The position numbers and the translations under genes are program-made. DNA of 64,000 nucleotides, taken from positions 10,512,501 to 10,576,500 of the forward strand of contig NZ_AP018448.1 of NCBI RefSeq assembly GCF_030294945.1, in the 5' to 3' direction. Source of the DNA: Streptomyces graminofaciens (GTDB taxonomy: Bacteria; Actinomycetota; Actinomycetes; Streptomycetales; Streptomycetaceae). The notes beneath the pieces are model-generated. The model made no database searches. It was not told where the DNA came from and saw only the letters and a list, made by a program, of their open reading frames with translations. This document shows, piece after piece, positions 7,309 to 14,371 of this stretch; position 1 is the stretch's first letter; the number at the start of each line of letters is the position of its first letter.

Positions 7309-8592
7309 ATGGCGGTGCCTCCATGGCATCTGCGCGACTATCACGATGACGATCTTGACCAGGCCATCGAGATCTGGGACCAGAGCCGTCAGGCCGACGA
7401 GGACCGGGTGTTTCCAGTCTCCGAGGTGATGGCCGCGGCCAAGGCAGGACAGACGGCGGTGGTCGCGGTGGTCGGCGATGAACTGGTGGGCATGGCCGTG
7501 GCGCAGGCCTACGGCCAGCGGGGGTGGATCCTCCTGGTGGCACTCGCCTCCCGCTGGCGTGAGCGCGGGATCGGCAGTGCTCTCCTCGCCGAGCTCGAAC
7601 GGCGCCTGCGGGCCTTGGGCGTGCGCCACATCAGCGCGCTGCTGCCCGCCCACGCCGCCGGCACGAAGGCTCTGGAGCACTCCGGCTACCAGTCCCGCGA
7701 CGGCCTGACCTACTACGAGAAGCTCGAACCACCCGGAGCCCCCAACGCTGATGTCCTCGCGTCACTGGGCGGCCGGATGCTGCTCGGGGAACTGTGGGAC
7801 GCCATGGCCGGCATGGAGCGGGAGAAACAGGTCGTCGAGCGCCGGGTCGTGCTCCCACTGACGGAGCCTGGGCTGGCCGACCGTTACGGGGTCGTCCCTC
7901 CGAAGGCAATCATCCTGTTCGGCCCTCCCGGCACCGGGAAGACCAGCTTCGCCAAGGCGGTCGCCTCCCGGCTCGGCTGGCCGTTCGTGGAGCTCTTCCC
8001 CTCCCGGCTCGCGGCCGACACGAGCGAGGGGCTGGCCACGGCGCTGCGGGAGGCCTTCGCGGACCTGGCGGAACTCGACTCGGTGCTGCTCTTCATCGAC
8101 GAGGTCGAAGAGATCGCCGGCGTGCGGTCCGGGAAAGCGGTCGATCCGGGACATGGGGTGACCAACGAGTTGCTCAAACTGATCCCTGTCTTCCGTGAAC
8201 ACGACGCACGGCTGCTGGCCTGTGCCACCAACTCCGTGCGCTCTCTGGACCCGGCCTTCTTGCGGCCGGGCCGGTTCGACTACGTCATTCCCATCGGCCC
8301 ACCCGACCCGACCGCCCGCGCGGCGATCTGGGCCCGCTATCTCAGGGCCGCCGGTGACTCGGTGGACCTCATGCAACTGGTCGAGGCCAGCGAGTTGTTC
8401 ACCCCGGCCGACATCGAATTCGCAGCCCGCAAGGGCGCGCAGGCGGCGTTCGAGCGCGAGGTCGCACAGCGAAAGGGCCGACCGGCCACCACCGATGACT
8501 TCATGACCGCCATCGCCGACACCCGGCCGACGCTCACCGCACTGGCGATCAAGGAGTTCACCGAGGACATCGAGAAGTACAGTCGCCTCTGA
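7309..8592 (+). CDS. GNAT acetyltransferase-AAA+ ATPase fusion protein
   Basis: One polypeptide of about 427 residues joins two domains. Residues 5-140 form a GNAT domain with the acetyl-CoA loop 'RWRERGIGSALL' (about residues 82-93). Residues 160-415 form an AAA+ ATPase with Walker A GPPGTGKTS (about 205-213), Walker B LLFIDEVEE, a sensor-1 region (CATNS) and the arginine-finger-containing 'FLRPGRFDYVIPI' of the FtsH/Cdc48 type. It is cytoplasmic, with no membrane segment. The start could be ATG 7309 or GTG 7315, the latter with better spacing from GAGG. This is the only gene of the first cassette. The role is unknown: perhaps ATP-driven remodelling coupled to acetylation. Confidence 0.85.
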   Translation: MAVPPWHLRDYHDDDLDQAIEIWDQSRQADEDRVFPVSEVMAAAKAGQTAVVAVVGDELVGMAVAQAYGQRGWILLVALASRWRERGIGSALLAELERRLRALGVRHISALLPAHAAGTKALEHSGYQSRDGLTYYEKLEPPGAPNADVLASLGGRMLLGELWDAMAGMEREKQVVERRVVLPLTEPGLADRYGVVPPKAIILFGPPGTGKTSFAKAVASRLGWPFVELFPSRLAADTSEGLATALREAFADLAELDSVLLFIDEVEEIAGVRSGKAVDPGHGVTNELLKLIPVFREHDARLLACATNSVRSLDPAFLRPGRFDYVIPIGPPDPTARAAIWARYLRAAGDSVDLMQLVEASELFTPADIEFAARKGAQAAFEREVAQRKGRPATTDDFMTAIADTRPTLTALAIKEFTEDIEKYSRL

Positions 8593-8666
8593 GACCGGTG
8601 CCGGCGCTCAGTGCGGGTCTCCGGTCCGCGCAAGTGAGGCGACCGATGCCTCCGTGCAGGTGACAA

Positions 8667-8715
8667 GGTCTGTGGACACGGCTTGACCTGGATCATCAAG
8701 CAGCGTTCACAGACC
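8667..8715 (+). repeat. Complete imperfect-palindrome cassette site J2
   Basis: Arms GGTCTGTGGACACGGCTTGA (8667-8686) and TCAAGCAGCGTTCACAGACC (8696-8715) pair over 20 bp with three mismatches, leaving the loop CCTGGATCA. Sequence across the loop, TTGACCTGGATCA, equals the DUF4291 target core. It lies between two convergent genes, so it could also stop transcription, but its arms match the two outer boundaries of the insertion. Confidence 0.75.
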
Positions 8716-8768
8716 CTTGCCGCCATGTGACCCGTGGGTGATGCCGGCGGCTGTGCCCGGAGTGCCGG

Positions 8769-9362
8769 TCAGGGACACAGGTGGGCCAGGAGTTCTGCAC
8801 TGGCGGGGTACTCCTGTTCCTGGGGGAGCAGTCGGGCAGCTGAGTCCAGTTCGCCGTCCCTGACGAGTGCGTGGATCTCGTGGGCGAGCGGGGTGACGTC
8901 GCCGATGGACACGATCCACTCGTCCGCGTAACGCGACGACGCCTCACCCGAGAGCCCCAGTTGCAGCGAGCGGTACGGCAGGGGATGCAGGTGCAGATCG
9001 CGTTCGGGATCCCACTGGACACGGGCCGGTGCGCGCTTGAGGTCACGCTGCCAGGTGTCGCGATCGGGATGCAGTCCGCGGACGTAATGTGACAGGCAGG
9101 CATGGCGCAGCGCCCAGTCGAAGCCCTCGCGAGTGATCTCGAAGGCCAGGACGGTCTCCTGACCCTCCTTCATGCCCCAGCCGGAGCGGTACATCATCCA
9201 CATGAAACTGGGTTTGATCCACGTCATGCGGTCAGGCTTCCACGCGGCGGGAAAGCGGCCGTCGCGGATGGCGGGCAGTCCGATTTCAGGGGAGTACGCC
9301 TGGTAGACGGTGATCGTCGATGCCGTGTGAAGCGCGCGGATCCTGCGGTGCGGTTCTTCCAT
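8769..9362 (-). CDS. DUF4291 family protein (intact copy inside the insertion)
   Basis: A complete 197-residue DUF4291 protein, opposite in strand to the split gene that surrounds it. Conserved features include 'TITVYQAYSPEIG', 'MTWIKPSFMWMMYRSGWG', 'QETVLAFEITREGFDWAL', 'ARVQWDPERDLHLHPLPYRS' and 'YADEWIVSIGDVT'. The M-T-W-I-K-P codons, at which the host gene is cut, are unbroken here. ATG 9362 (MEEPHRRIRAL) is chosen because family similarity begins just after it; the frame is open farther upstream. Function is unknown. It may restore what the insertion disrupts, or be cargo from another genome. Confidence 0.88.
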   Translation of the reverse strand: MEEPHRRIRALHTASTITVYQAYSPEIGLPAIRDGRFPAAWKPDRMTWIKPSFMWMMYRSGWGMKEGQETVLAFEITREGFDWALRHACLSHYVRGLHPDRDTWQRDLKRAPARVQWDPERDLHLHPLPYRSLQLGLSGEASSRYADEWIVSIGDVTPLAHEIHALVRDGELDSAARLLPQEQEYPASAELLAHLCP

Positions 9363-9486
9363 GGCGTACAGCGTGGGCTCGGTCAGCTGAGGTGACCACC
9401 GATTTTTCGACCGTCGCGCGACGCGAGGGAGCACGTCGGCCGCGGGCGGCAGACAGTCGGCCGTGCGGGCCAAGTGGCGTCCGGAG

Positions 9487-10230
9487 TCAGAACGGAGGTT
9501 CCTCCGTGCAGCCGCCGGTCCAGACATCACGGATGTATCGAGGGCGTGCTGCAATGTCGGCGGGGCTCTCCAGGGCAGCGATGTCGTAGCCCCAGTTCTT
9601 GAGTGCGTCCAGACAGCGGTTGCGGTTGTAGCGATGGGTACTGGTGGCCAGGAGGCGGTGGACGTGGCGTCCGAGTTCGTCTCTGTGACAAATGAGGGCG
9701 GGATGCTCGGTCAAGGGGATGGCGGCGACGACCGCGGCCTCACGAACAGCAGTGTTCTCGTGGCACAGGAAAGCTGAAACGGCACGGTAGAACGCGGGGC
9801 GGTGGTCCAGGAAGACGCGTGTTTCTGGACCACCGTCGAGGTTGGCACTGTTGAAGTGACGCTGGGCGACGGCAATGCGCTCGTCGTCGGCGTCGTAGGC
9901 GAGTGATCCAAGCCAGTCCAGCAGAGCCGCCCTCACCGGACAGCCTCGTTCCGAGTCAGCCCGACGGCCAGGCCCGACGGTCGCCGTTGCGGGGTGGGCG
10001 AGGATCGCAGCCACATACAGCGCTACGGGGAGCGTGGCTTCGTAGAAGCTGTTCTGATGGCATACCGGCTCCAGTTCGCCGATGGCCCTGATCTGAATCG
10101 TCGGGTCGGCGTCGAGGAGGCGAGCCGGCGTGGCCGACAGAAATCCACCGTTCCCTCTCGCGGTGCCGAGTGAGGCCCAAGCCGTGCCGTCCAACAACGA
10201 CTGATGATCAGGCAGTTCATCGGGCGTCAT
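9487..10230 (-). CDS. HEAT-like helical-repeat protein, function unknown
   Basis: A 247-residue, wholly helical protein with repeated helix pairs, for example 'PVRAALLDWLGSLAYDADDE', 'PAFYRAVSAFLCHENTAVREAAVVAAIPL' (in outline) and 'RYNRNRCLDALKNWGYD', the pattern of HEAT or armadillo-type repeats. No signal peptide or membrane segment is present. The ATG at 10230 follows site J3 closely. It lies upstream of, and in the same orientation as, the intact DUF4291 gene (124 bases apart), so the two may be co-transcribed. Codon use is less GC-biased than in neighbours outside the insertion. Similar proteins occur as scattered Streptomyces accessory genes. Confidence 0.7.
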   Translation of the reverse strand: MTPDELPDHQSLLDGTAWASLGTARGNGGFLSATPARLLDADPTIQIRAIGELEPVCHQNSFYEATLPVALYVAAILAHPATATVGPGRRADSERGCPVRAALLDWLGSLAYDADDERIAVAQRHFNSANLDGGPETRVFLDHRPAFYRAVSAFLCHENTAVREAAVVAAIPLTEHPALICHRDELGRHVHRLLATSTHRYNRNRCLDALKNWGYDIAALESPADIAARPRYIRDVWTGGCTEEPPF

Positions 10231-10239
10231 AGTGTCAGT

Positions 10240-10281
10240 CTGCCGGTTCTCGTGGTCACGTCATCAAACCCCGCTCACAAG
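10240..10281 (+). repeat. Diverged cassette site J3
   Basis: TCATCAAACCCCGCTCACAAG (10261-10281, first bases shown) aligns with the right half-sites of J1 and J2. An upstream GTCTG (10239-10243 region) stands at nearly the same distance as in J2. The left arm is otherwise poorly conserved, so this is either a decayed or a recombined site. Confidence 0.5.
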
Positions 10282-10318
10282 CTCTGACCGTGGCATGCCA
10301 CCGGGCGGGCCAAAGGTA

Positions 10319-10987
10319 CTACTGCCTCTGTGAGTCGGCAGGTCTGTCGGTCGAGGGGATGTGAGGGACGGCGGAACTGGGGTCGAAACCTGCGAATGCC
10401 AGGCCGATGACGAAACCCGCCACCTCCTCCAGTTGGCGGACGCGATCCAGCGTCCCCAGAGTCGCCGGGATCCCGCCGACGTCACGGACCAGTTCGCCGA
10501 CGATGCGCAGTGCCCTCGCATCGTCGCCGCACATCGCCACCGCCACACGGGACCGACCACCACCGGGCGGGCTCGCCCACTGGCCGGCGGGAAAGAGGTG
10601 GAACGCCTTGACGACCCGAGCTCCCGGAGCAAGCCCGGCGATCCGCCCTGCCATCGACTCCCCGGGTTCGGTGAGCAGAGTGCCGATGCCATGAGTCACG
10701 GCGTTCGTGGGATCGATCAACGGCATCCCTTCGAGCACACCCTCGGACGCGCCCACTGATCCCAGCATGTCCTCGACACCGTCCCAGGACACGGCGAGAA
10801 GCACCGCGTCGCGCCCAATGACCGCCTCACGCGGCGCGACGGCGAGCACGTTGTCGCCCAGCCGCTCAGCGAGCTTCTCCGTCCTGCCCCGCGACCGCCC
10901 GCCGATCGCCACATCGTGCCCTGCCCCTGCCCAGCTCTCGCCCAGGGCCGCCGCCAGCGCTCCCGTGCCCAGAATCCCGATACGCAT
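10319..10987 (-). CDS. NADPH-dependent reductase of the F420 oxidoreductase-like family
   Basis: A 222-residue Rossmann-fold protein beginning MRIGILGTGALAAALGESWA, with a following phosphate-binding GGRSRGR typical of NADPH-using members. The middle 'VVKAFHLFP' and the helical C-terminus match the NADPH:F420 reductase/NAD-binding-2 group seen as accessory redox proteins in Streptomyces. It is the main gene of the third cassette and is divergent from an HxlR regulator, a standard arrangement for redox-responsive gene pairs. Substrate is unknown; an F420 partner is not proven. Confidence 0.82.
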   Translation of the reverse strand: MRIGILGTGALAAALGESWAGAGHDVAIGGRSRGRTEKLAERLGDNVLAVAPREAVIGRDAVLLAVSWDGVEDMLGSVGASEGVLEGMPLIDPTNAVTHGIGTLLTEPGESMAGRIAGLAPGARVVKAFHLFPAGQWASPPGGGRSRVAVAMCGDDARALRIVGELVRDVGGIPATLGTLDRVRQLEEVAGFVIGLAFAGFDPSSAVPHIPSTDRPADSQRQ

Positions 10988-11087
10988 CTGTCCGTTCCTC
11001 TCCCACAGTGGTCGGTCGGGTGGCTACGGTAGGGAAGGCGTTACGCACCGATCAGTGCATGACCGACCCGCGATGATGGGCGACGAG

Positions 11088-11849
11088 ATGACTGATCACG
11101 ACTCCCGCCGCCTCGAATTCGTCGCCGATTGCCGGTTACGCGCGGCCACCGATCTCTTCGCCCATACCTGGGATCCCGTAGTGCTGGCGGCCCTTCGTGT
11201 GGGACCGCGCCGACGTCGCGAGCTGCGCGCCGCGATCGGTGGCATCAGCGACAAGGTTCTGACCGACTCCTTGCGCCGTCTGCTGGCATGCGGACTGATC
11301 GAGCGCCACACGCATGCCGAGGCGCCGCCGCGGGTCGACTACGACCTGACCGGCTTGGGGCAGAGCCTGGTGGAGGGCCCGATGGAAGCGCTCGGCCGCT
11401 GGGCGATCGAGCACGGTGACGAACTTCTCGAGGCCCAGGACAGCAGCAGCGCAACAGGTCTGCGAGCGAGGCTTGACCTGGATCAAGCCCTCCTTCCTGT
11501 GGATGATGTACCGCTGCGGCTGGGGTCTGAAGGAAGGCCAGGAGACGGTGCTGGCCGTGGAGATCGGCCGCGAGGGCTTCGAGTGGGCACTGCGCCACTC
11601 CTGCCTCTCGCACCACGTCCCGGGGCTGCACGAGAGCCAGGCCGCCTGGAAGCGGGAGCTGAGGCGGTCCCCGGCACGGGTGCAGTGGGACCCCGAGCGC
11701 GATCTGCGACTGAACCCGCTGCCGTACCGCTCGCTGCAGATGGGGCTCGCGGGGGAGGCGGCGGCACGGTACGCGGACGAGTGGATCGTCGGGATCGAGG
11801 ACGTGACCCCGCTCGCCGGGCAGATCCACGGACTCGTACGGGAGGGTGA
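11088..11849 (+). CDS. HxlR-family regulator, 3' end altered at the insertion boundary
   Basis: From ATG 11088 (or 11073) about 115 residues match winged-helix HxlR regulators: 'WDPVVLAALRVGPRRRRELRAAI', 'ISDKVLTDSLRRLLACGLI', 'VDYDLTGLGQSLVEGPMEALGRW' are seen in order. The family normally ends near the sequence 'EHGDELLEAQ', which here meets site J4 at 11457. No stop codon is found there. The frame runs on out of phase through the DUF4291 fragment to 11849, adding about 130 residues that resemble nothing. The gene therefore seems to have lost its natural end when the boundary formed. It likely controls the divergent reductase gene. Confidence 0.75.
   Translation: MTDHDSRRLEFVADCRLRAATDLFAHTWDPVVLAALRVGPRRRRELRAAIGGISDKVLTDSLRRLLACGLIERHTHAEAPPRVDYDLTGLGQSLVEGPMEALGRWAIEHGDELLEAQDSSSATGLRARLDLDQALLPVDDVPLRLGSEGRPGDGAGRGDRPRGLRVGTAPLLPLAPRPGAAREPGRLEAGAEAVPGTGAVGPRARSATEPAAVPLAADGARGGGGGTVRGRVDRRDRGRDPARRADPRTRTGG
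11457..11481 (+). repeat. Insertion boundary site J4 (left half-site)
   Basis: GGTCTGCGAGCGAGGCTTGA (11457-11476) matches the 5' arm of J2 at 15 of 20 positions. The following CCTGG and ATCAAGCCC are DUF4291 codons. The joint therefore consists of a left half-site fused to the host gene, the mirror of J1. Confidence 0.7.
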
Positions 11850-11931
11850 CACGGAGCGAGCCGAGAAGCTGTTGCCCGAGGAGCGGCCGTATCCCGTGGA
11901 CGACGAGGTGCTGGCACATCTGAGAGCGTAG
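11478..11931 (+). pseudogene. DUF4291 gene, 3' fragment (split by insertion)
   Basis: Starting with the codons for Thr-Trp-Ile-Lys-Pro-Ser at the boundary, about 150 residues give the C-terminal two thirds of a DUF4291 protein ('SFLWMMYRCGWGLKEGQETV', 'ARVQWDPERDLRLNPLPYRS', 'YADEWIVGIEDVTPLA'). It ends normally with LAHLRA at a TAG. Joined to 6770-6979 it would form an ordinary protein of about 205-220 residues, closely related to the intact copy at 8769-9362. A TTG at 11473 with GAGCGAGG before it could start translation of this piece alone. No internal stops have accumulated, which suggests that the split is recent or that the fragment is still selected. Confidence 0.85.
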
Positions 11932-11974
11932 GACGATCGCCCATGGTGGGGCACGCTATTGCTGGGAGGTCGGG

Positions 11975-12715
11975 ATGACACGTCCGGTCACGGTGGTCAC
12001 GGGCGGTGGCCGGGGCATCGGCGCCGCGATCTGCCTACGGCTCGCGGCCGACGGGCACGACGTGGCGGTGGGGTACCTCGGCGACGGGGCGGCCGCCGAG
12101 CAGGTCGCGACGGGGGTGCGGGCGGCCGGGGGCCGGTGCGTCACCGTCCAGATGGACACCTCGGTCGAGGCGGACGTGGACCGGCTCTTCGAGACGGCGG
12201 CCGATCGGCTGGGGCCCGTGACGGGGCTGGTCAACAACGCAGGAACGACGGGGCCGTTCGGCAGGCTGGCCGACATCGGCACCGAGGATCTGCGCCGGGT
12301 GGTGGAGGTCAACCTCCTGGGCGTACTGCTGTGTTCGCGCCGGGCGGCCAAGGTGATGGCGGCCTGGGGGAGCGGGACGATCGTCAACGTGTCCTCGGCG
12401 GCGGCCACGCTGGGCAGCCCAGGGGAGTACGTCCACTACGCGGCGACCAAGGCCGCGGTCGACACGCTGACCGTGGGGCTCGCGAAGGAACTGGGCCCGG
12501 ACGGCATCCGTGTCAACGCGGTCGCGCCCGGTGTCATCGAGACCGAGATCCACGCGACGATGGGCGATCCGGAACGCCCCGAGCGGCTGGCGCCCTCGAT
12601 TCCACTGCGCCGCCCCGGCCGGGCGGAGGAGATCGCGGCGGCCGTGGCCTGGCTCATCTCCCCGGAGGCCTCGTACACGACGGGCGCGGTGCTGCGGGTG
12701 TCCGGCGGACGCTGA
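11975..12715 (+). CDS. SDR-family oxidoreductase (FabG-like)
   Basis: Classical short-chain dehydrogenase of 246 residues. It has the cofactor motif TGGGRGIG (residues 9-16), the NNAG motif, the catalytic Ser ('NVSSAAAT') and the Y-x3-K pair ('YAATKAAVD'), then 'GIRVNAVAPGVIETEI' and the C-terminal 'YTTGAVLRVSGGR'. All catalytic residues are present. ATG 11975 is preceded by TGGGAGGTCGGG. It lies 43 bases beyond the DUF4291 fragment. Substrate is not known; it is too generic to name fabG. Confidence 0.9.
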   Translation: MTRPVTVVTGGGRGIGAAICLRLAADGHDVAVGYLGDGAAAEQVATGVRAAGGRCVTVQMDTSVEADVDRLFETAADRLGPVTGLVNNAGTTGPFGRLADIGTEDLRRVVEVNLLGVLLCSRRAAKVMAAWGSGTIVNVSSAAATLGSPGEYVHYAATKAAVDTLTVGLAKELGPDGIRVNAVAPGVIETEIHATMGDPERPERLAPSIPLRRPGRAEEIAAAVAWLISPEASYTTGAVLRVSGGR

Positions 12716-12777
12716 GCCAAGGGCCGCGTCGACTGCCGGGGGCGCGGGTCAGAGCTTCGCGCCGGGTCCGTCGTCGT

Positions 12778-12957
12778 TCACGCCGCCTCGATGACCTCGA
12801 CGCGTATCGCCGCGGCCCACTCCACCACCAGCAGCTCGTACTCTGTCCGCTCCTGGGCCGACAGCGACCCGCCCGCGCGCCGCCACAGCGACCGGATCTG
12901 CTCGTTGACGTCCGCGGCAGTCCGCACGGAACCAGGGATAAGGGAATCGGGGGACAT
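12778..12957 (-). CDS. Small protein of 59 residues, unknown
   Basis: ATG 12957 opens a 59-residue protein, MSPDSLIPGSVRTAADVNEQ at its start, with a basic then acidic helical middle (IRSLWRRAGGSLSAQERTEY) and the ending VEVIEAA. The composition and amphipathic helices look like a real, conserved small protein of Streptomyces. There is no ribosome site; instead a -10-like TACGCT lies 7 bases before the ATG, so the transcript is probably leaderless. A possible damage-type promoter motif overlaps (12965-12987). The role is unknown. Confidence 0.65.
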   Translation of the reverse strand: MSPDSLIPGSVRTAADVNEQIRSLWRRAGGSLSAQERTEYELLVVEWAAAIRVEVIEAA

Positions 12958-12964
12958 GCCGATT

Positions 12965-12987
12965 AGCGTAGGCGCAAGAACTGACAG
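12965..12987 (-). promoter_or_regulatory. Promoter of the 59-residue gene, RecA-NDp-like
   Basis: On the minus strand: CTGTCAGTT, 8 bases, TACGCT. It matches tTGTCRGTg-N8-TAnnnT at all but the outer positions. Transcription would start about at the ATG, giving a leaderless message. Confidence 0.45.
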
Positions 12988-13097
12988 TGCGCTACGGGTC
13001 GGCTACGGATGCCGTATGTGGTTGGTCACTGAAGGGAGTTGGGGGCTGGCGGGGGCTGGTCGCGCCCACGCGGCGGAGCCGCCGGTCGACACAACTC

Positions 13098-13118
13098 CGC
13101 GCCTCTGTCAGGGGCGCG
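13098..13118 (-). terminator. Terminator after uppP
   Basis: A stem of nine pairs with one mismatch (CGCGCCTCT / AGGGGCGCG) and a 3-base loop lies 19 bases beyond the uppP stop codon on the minus strand. Confidence 0.5.
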
Positions 13119-13136
13119 AAGCGGCCACGAGGAACC

Positions 13137-14012
13137 TCAGCCCGCCGACTCGCCTGCGTGCGGGCTCAGGACGCCCATCGACACCAGGATGATGAGGAGG
13201 ATCCCGAGGGCGATGCGGTACCAGACGAACGGCATGAAGCTCTTGGTGGAGATGAACTTCATGAACCAGGCGATGACCACGTAGCCGACGACGAAGGCGA
13301 TGATCGTGGCGAAGATCGTCGGGCCCCAGGTGACGTGGTCGCCCTCCAGCGCGTCCTTCAGTTCGTAGCCGCCGGAGGCGAGCACGGCCGGGATGGCGAG
13401 GAGGAAGGAGTAGCGGGCCGCGGACTCGCGCTTGTAGCCCATGAGGAGGCCGCCGCTGATGGTCGCGCCGGAGCGGGACACACCGGGGATCAGGGCCATC
13501 GCCTGGCAGAGGCCGAAGATCAGGCCGTCCTTGACGCTGAGCTCCTCCAGCGTCTTGCGCTCCTTGATCGCGCGGTGCTTGCCGCCCGTCTCGTCACGGG
13601 CGGCCAGACGGTCCGCGACGCCGAGCACGATGCCCATGACGATCAGCATGGTGGCCGTGATGCGCAGGTCGCGGAACGGGCCCTCGATCTGGTCCTTCAG
13701 CGTCACGCCGAGCACACCGATCGGGATCGAGCCGACGATCACCAGCCAGCCCATCTGCGCGTCGTGGTCGCCGCGCAGCTCCTTGTTGAACAGGGAGCGG
13801 GACCACGCCGAGATGATGTTGGCGATGTCCTTGCGGAAGTAGATCAGCACCGCGGCCTCGGTGCCGATCTGCGTGATCGCGGTGAAGGCCGCGCCCGGGT
13901 CCTCCCAGCCGGAGAAGGCCGCCGTCAGACGCAGATGCGCGCTGGAGGAGATGGGGAGGAATTCGGTCAGCCCCTGGACGAGTCCGAGGATGAGGGATTC
14001 AAACCAAGACAT
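13137..14012 (-). CDS. uppP: Undecaprenyl-diphosphatase
   Basis: Membrane enzyme that recycles undecaprenyl diphosphate for cell-wall synthesis and gives bacitracin tolerance. The 291-residue protein shows both family signatures: 'GLVQGLTEFLPISSSAHLRL' near the N-terminus (Glu-rich motif) and 'ALIPGVSRSGATIS' in the middle with the catalytic Ser-Arg. Seven to eight hydrophobic segments are visible. The length is typical. Streptomyces often carry two or more copies. It stands alone, with a terminator downstream. Confidence 0.95.
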   Translation of the reverse strand: MSWFESLILGLVQGLTEFLPISSSAHLRLTAAFSGWEDPGAAFTAITQIGTEAAVLIYFRKDIANIISAWSRSLFNKELRGDHDAQMGWLVIVGSIPIGVLGVTLKDQIEGPFRDLRITATMLIVMGIVLGVADRLAARDETGGKHRAIKERKTLEELSVKDGLIFGLCQAMALIPGVSRSGATISGGLLMGYKRESAARYSFLLAIPAVLASGGYELKDALEGDHVTWGPTIFATIIAFVVGYVVIAWFMKFISTKSFMPFVWYRIALGILLIILVSMGVLSPHAGESAG

Positions 14013-14371
14013 GAAGTTACGTGGTCCAAGCGCTGATCGTGGAAGGCCGGCGGATGACGGACCGCGCCGCGGACCGGCCGCCGGGCGGCCGTGCGGGGCG
14101 GGTGATCACAGGTGCTGGGGGCAGCCTAGCGTCCCTTGATGACAGGCCTGCCACAGGGGTTTGGTAGGGCTGTGTGGGGGACATGAGGGGCGGCGCGCCG
14201 AGGGGTCGAACAGCGGAATTCGTGGTGTTGACCGGCCACTATGTCCGCACATACTTTGCAGGGTGAGGGAAAGCGCTTGCCGTTGCGAGGGTCGCCGTTT
14301 CGCCGGAAACCCCGAGCCACCAGGCGTTGGCCAACGTCCGACGTCCGTCCGATGGAGTGCTGATCACGTTC
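14013..14371. other. Intergenic region between uppP and the oxidoreductase operon
   Basis: A divergent control region of 359 bases. The only clear element is a LacI-type operator at 14268-14281. No RNA gene or small ORF is recognised. Confidence 0.5.
14268..14281 (+). promoter_or_regulatory. LacI/GalR-type operator
   Basis: GGAAAGCGCTTGCC has the central AAGCGCTT palindrome (14271-14278) typical of LacI-family operators with a CG centre. It sits about 90 bases before the three-gene oxidoreductase/PmoA/cupin operon, suggesting repression lifted by a sugar-type inducer. The regulator gene is not in the window. Confidence 0.6.

Larger units (their letters stand above)
6980..11477 (+). mobile_element. 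Cassette-like insertion splitting a DUF4291 gene
   Basis: About 4.5 kb lies between the two halves of one DUF4291 gene. Both ends abut the octamer TGACCTGG (6972-6979 and 11474-11481), so clean excision across it would rejoin codons M-T-W with I-K-P. Sites related to the ends recur inside at 8667-8715 and about 10240-10281. They divide the insert into three segments of about 1.7, 1.5 and 1.2 kb: GNAT-AAA+; DUF4291 plus HEAT-like; reductase plus HxlR. No recombinase or transposase is encoded within it or elsewhere in the window. The base composition inside looks somewhat less GC-rich than its surroundings. The mobility mechanism is inferred. Confidence 0.7.

Noticed and set aside
6980..11477. 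Standard integron, IS or group II intron as explanation of the split gene.
   Set aside because: No integrase, transposase or reverse transcriptase is present; the sites lack the consensus boxes of attC; there is no intron-like structure. Kept as an unclassified cassette array.
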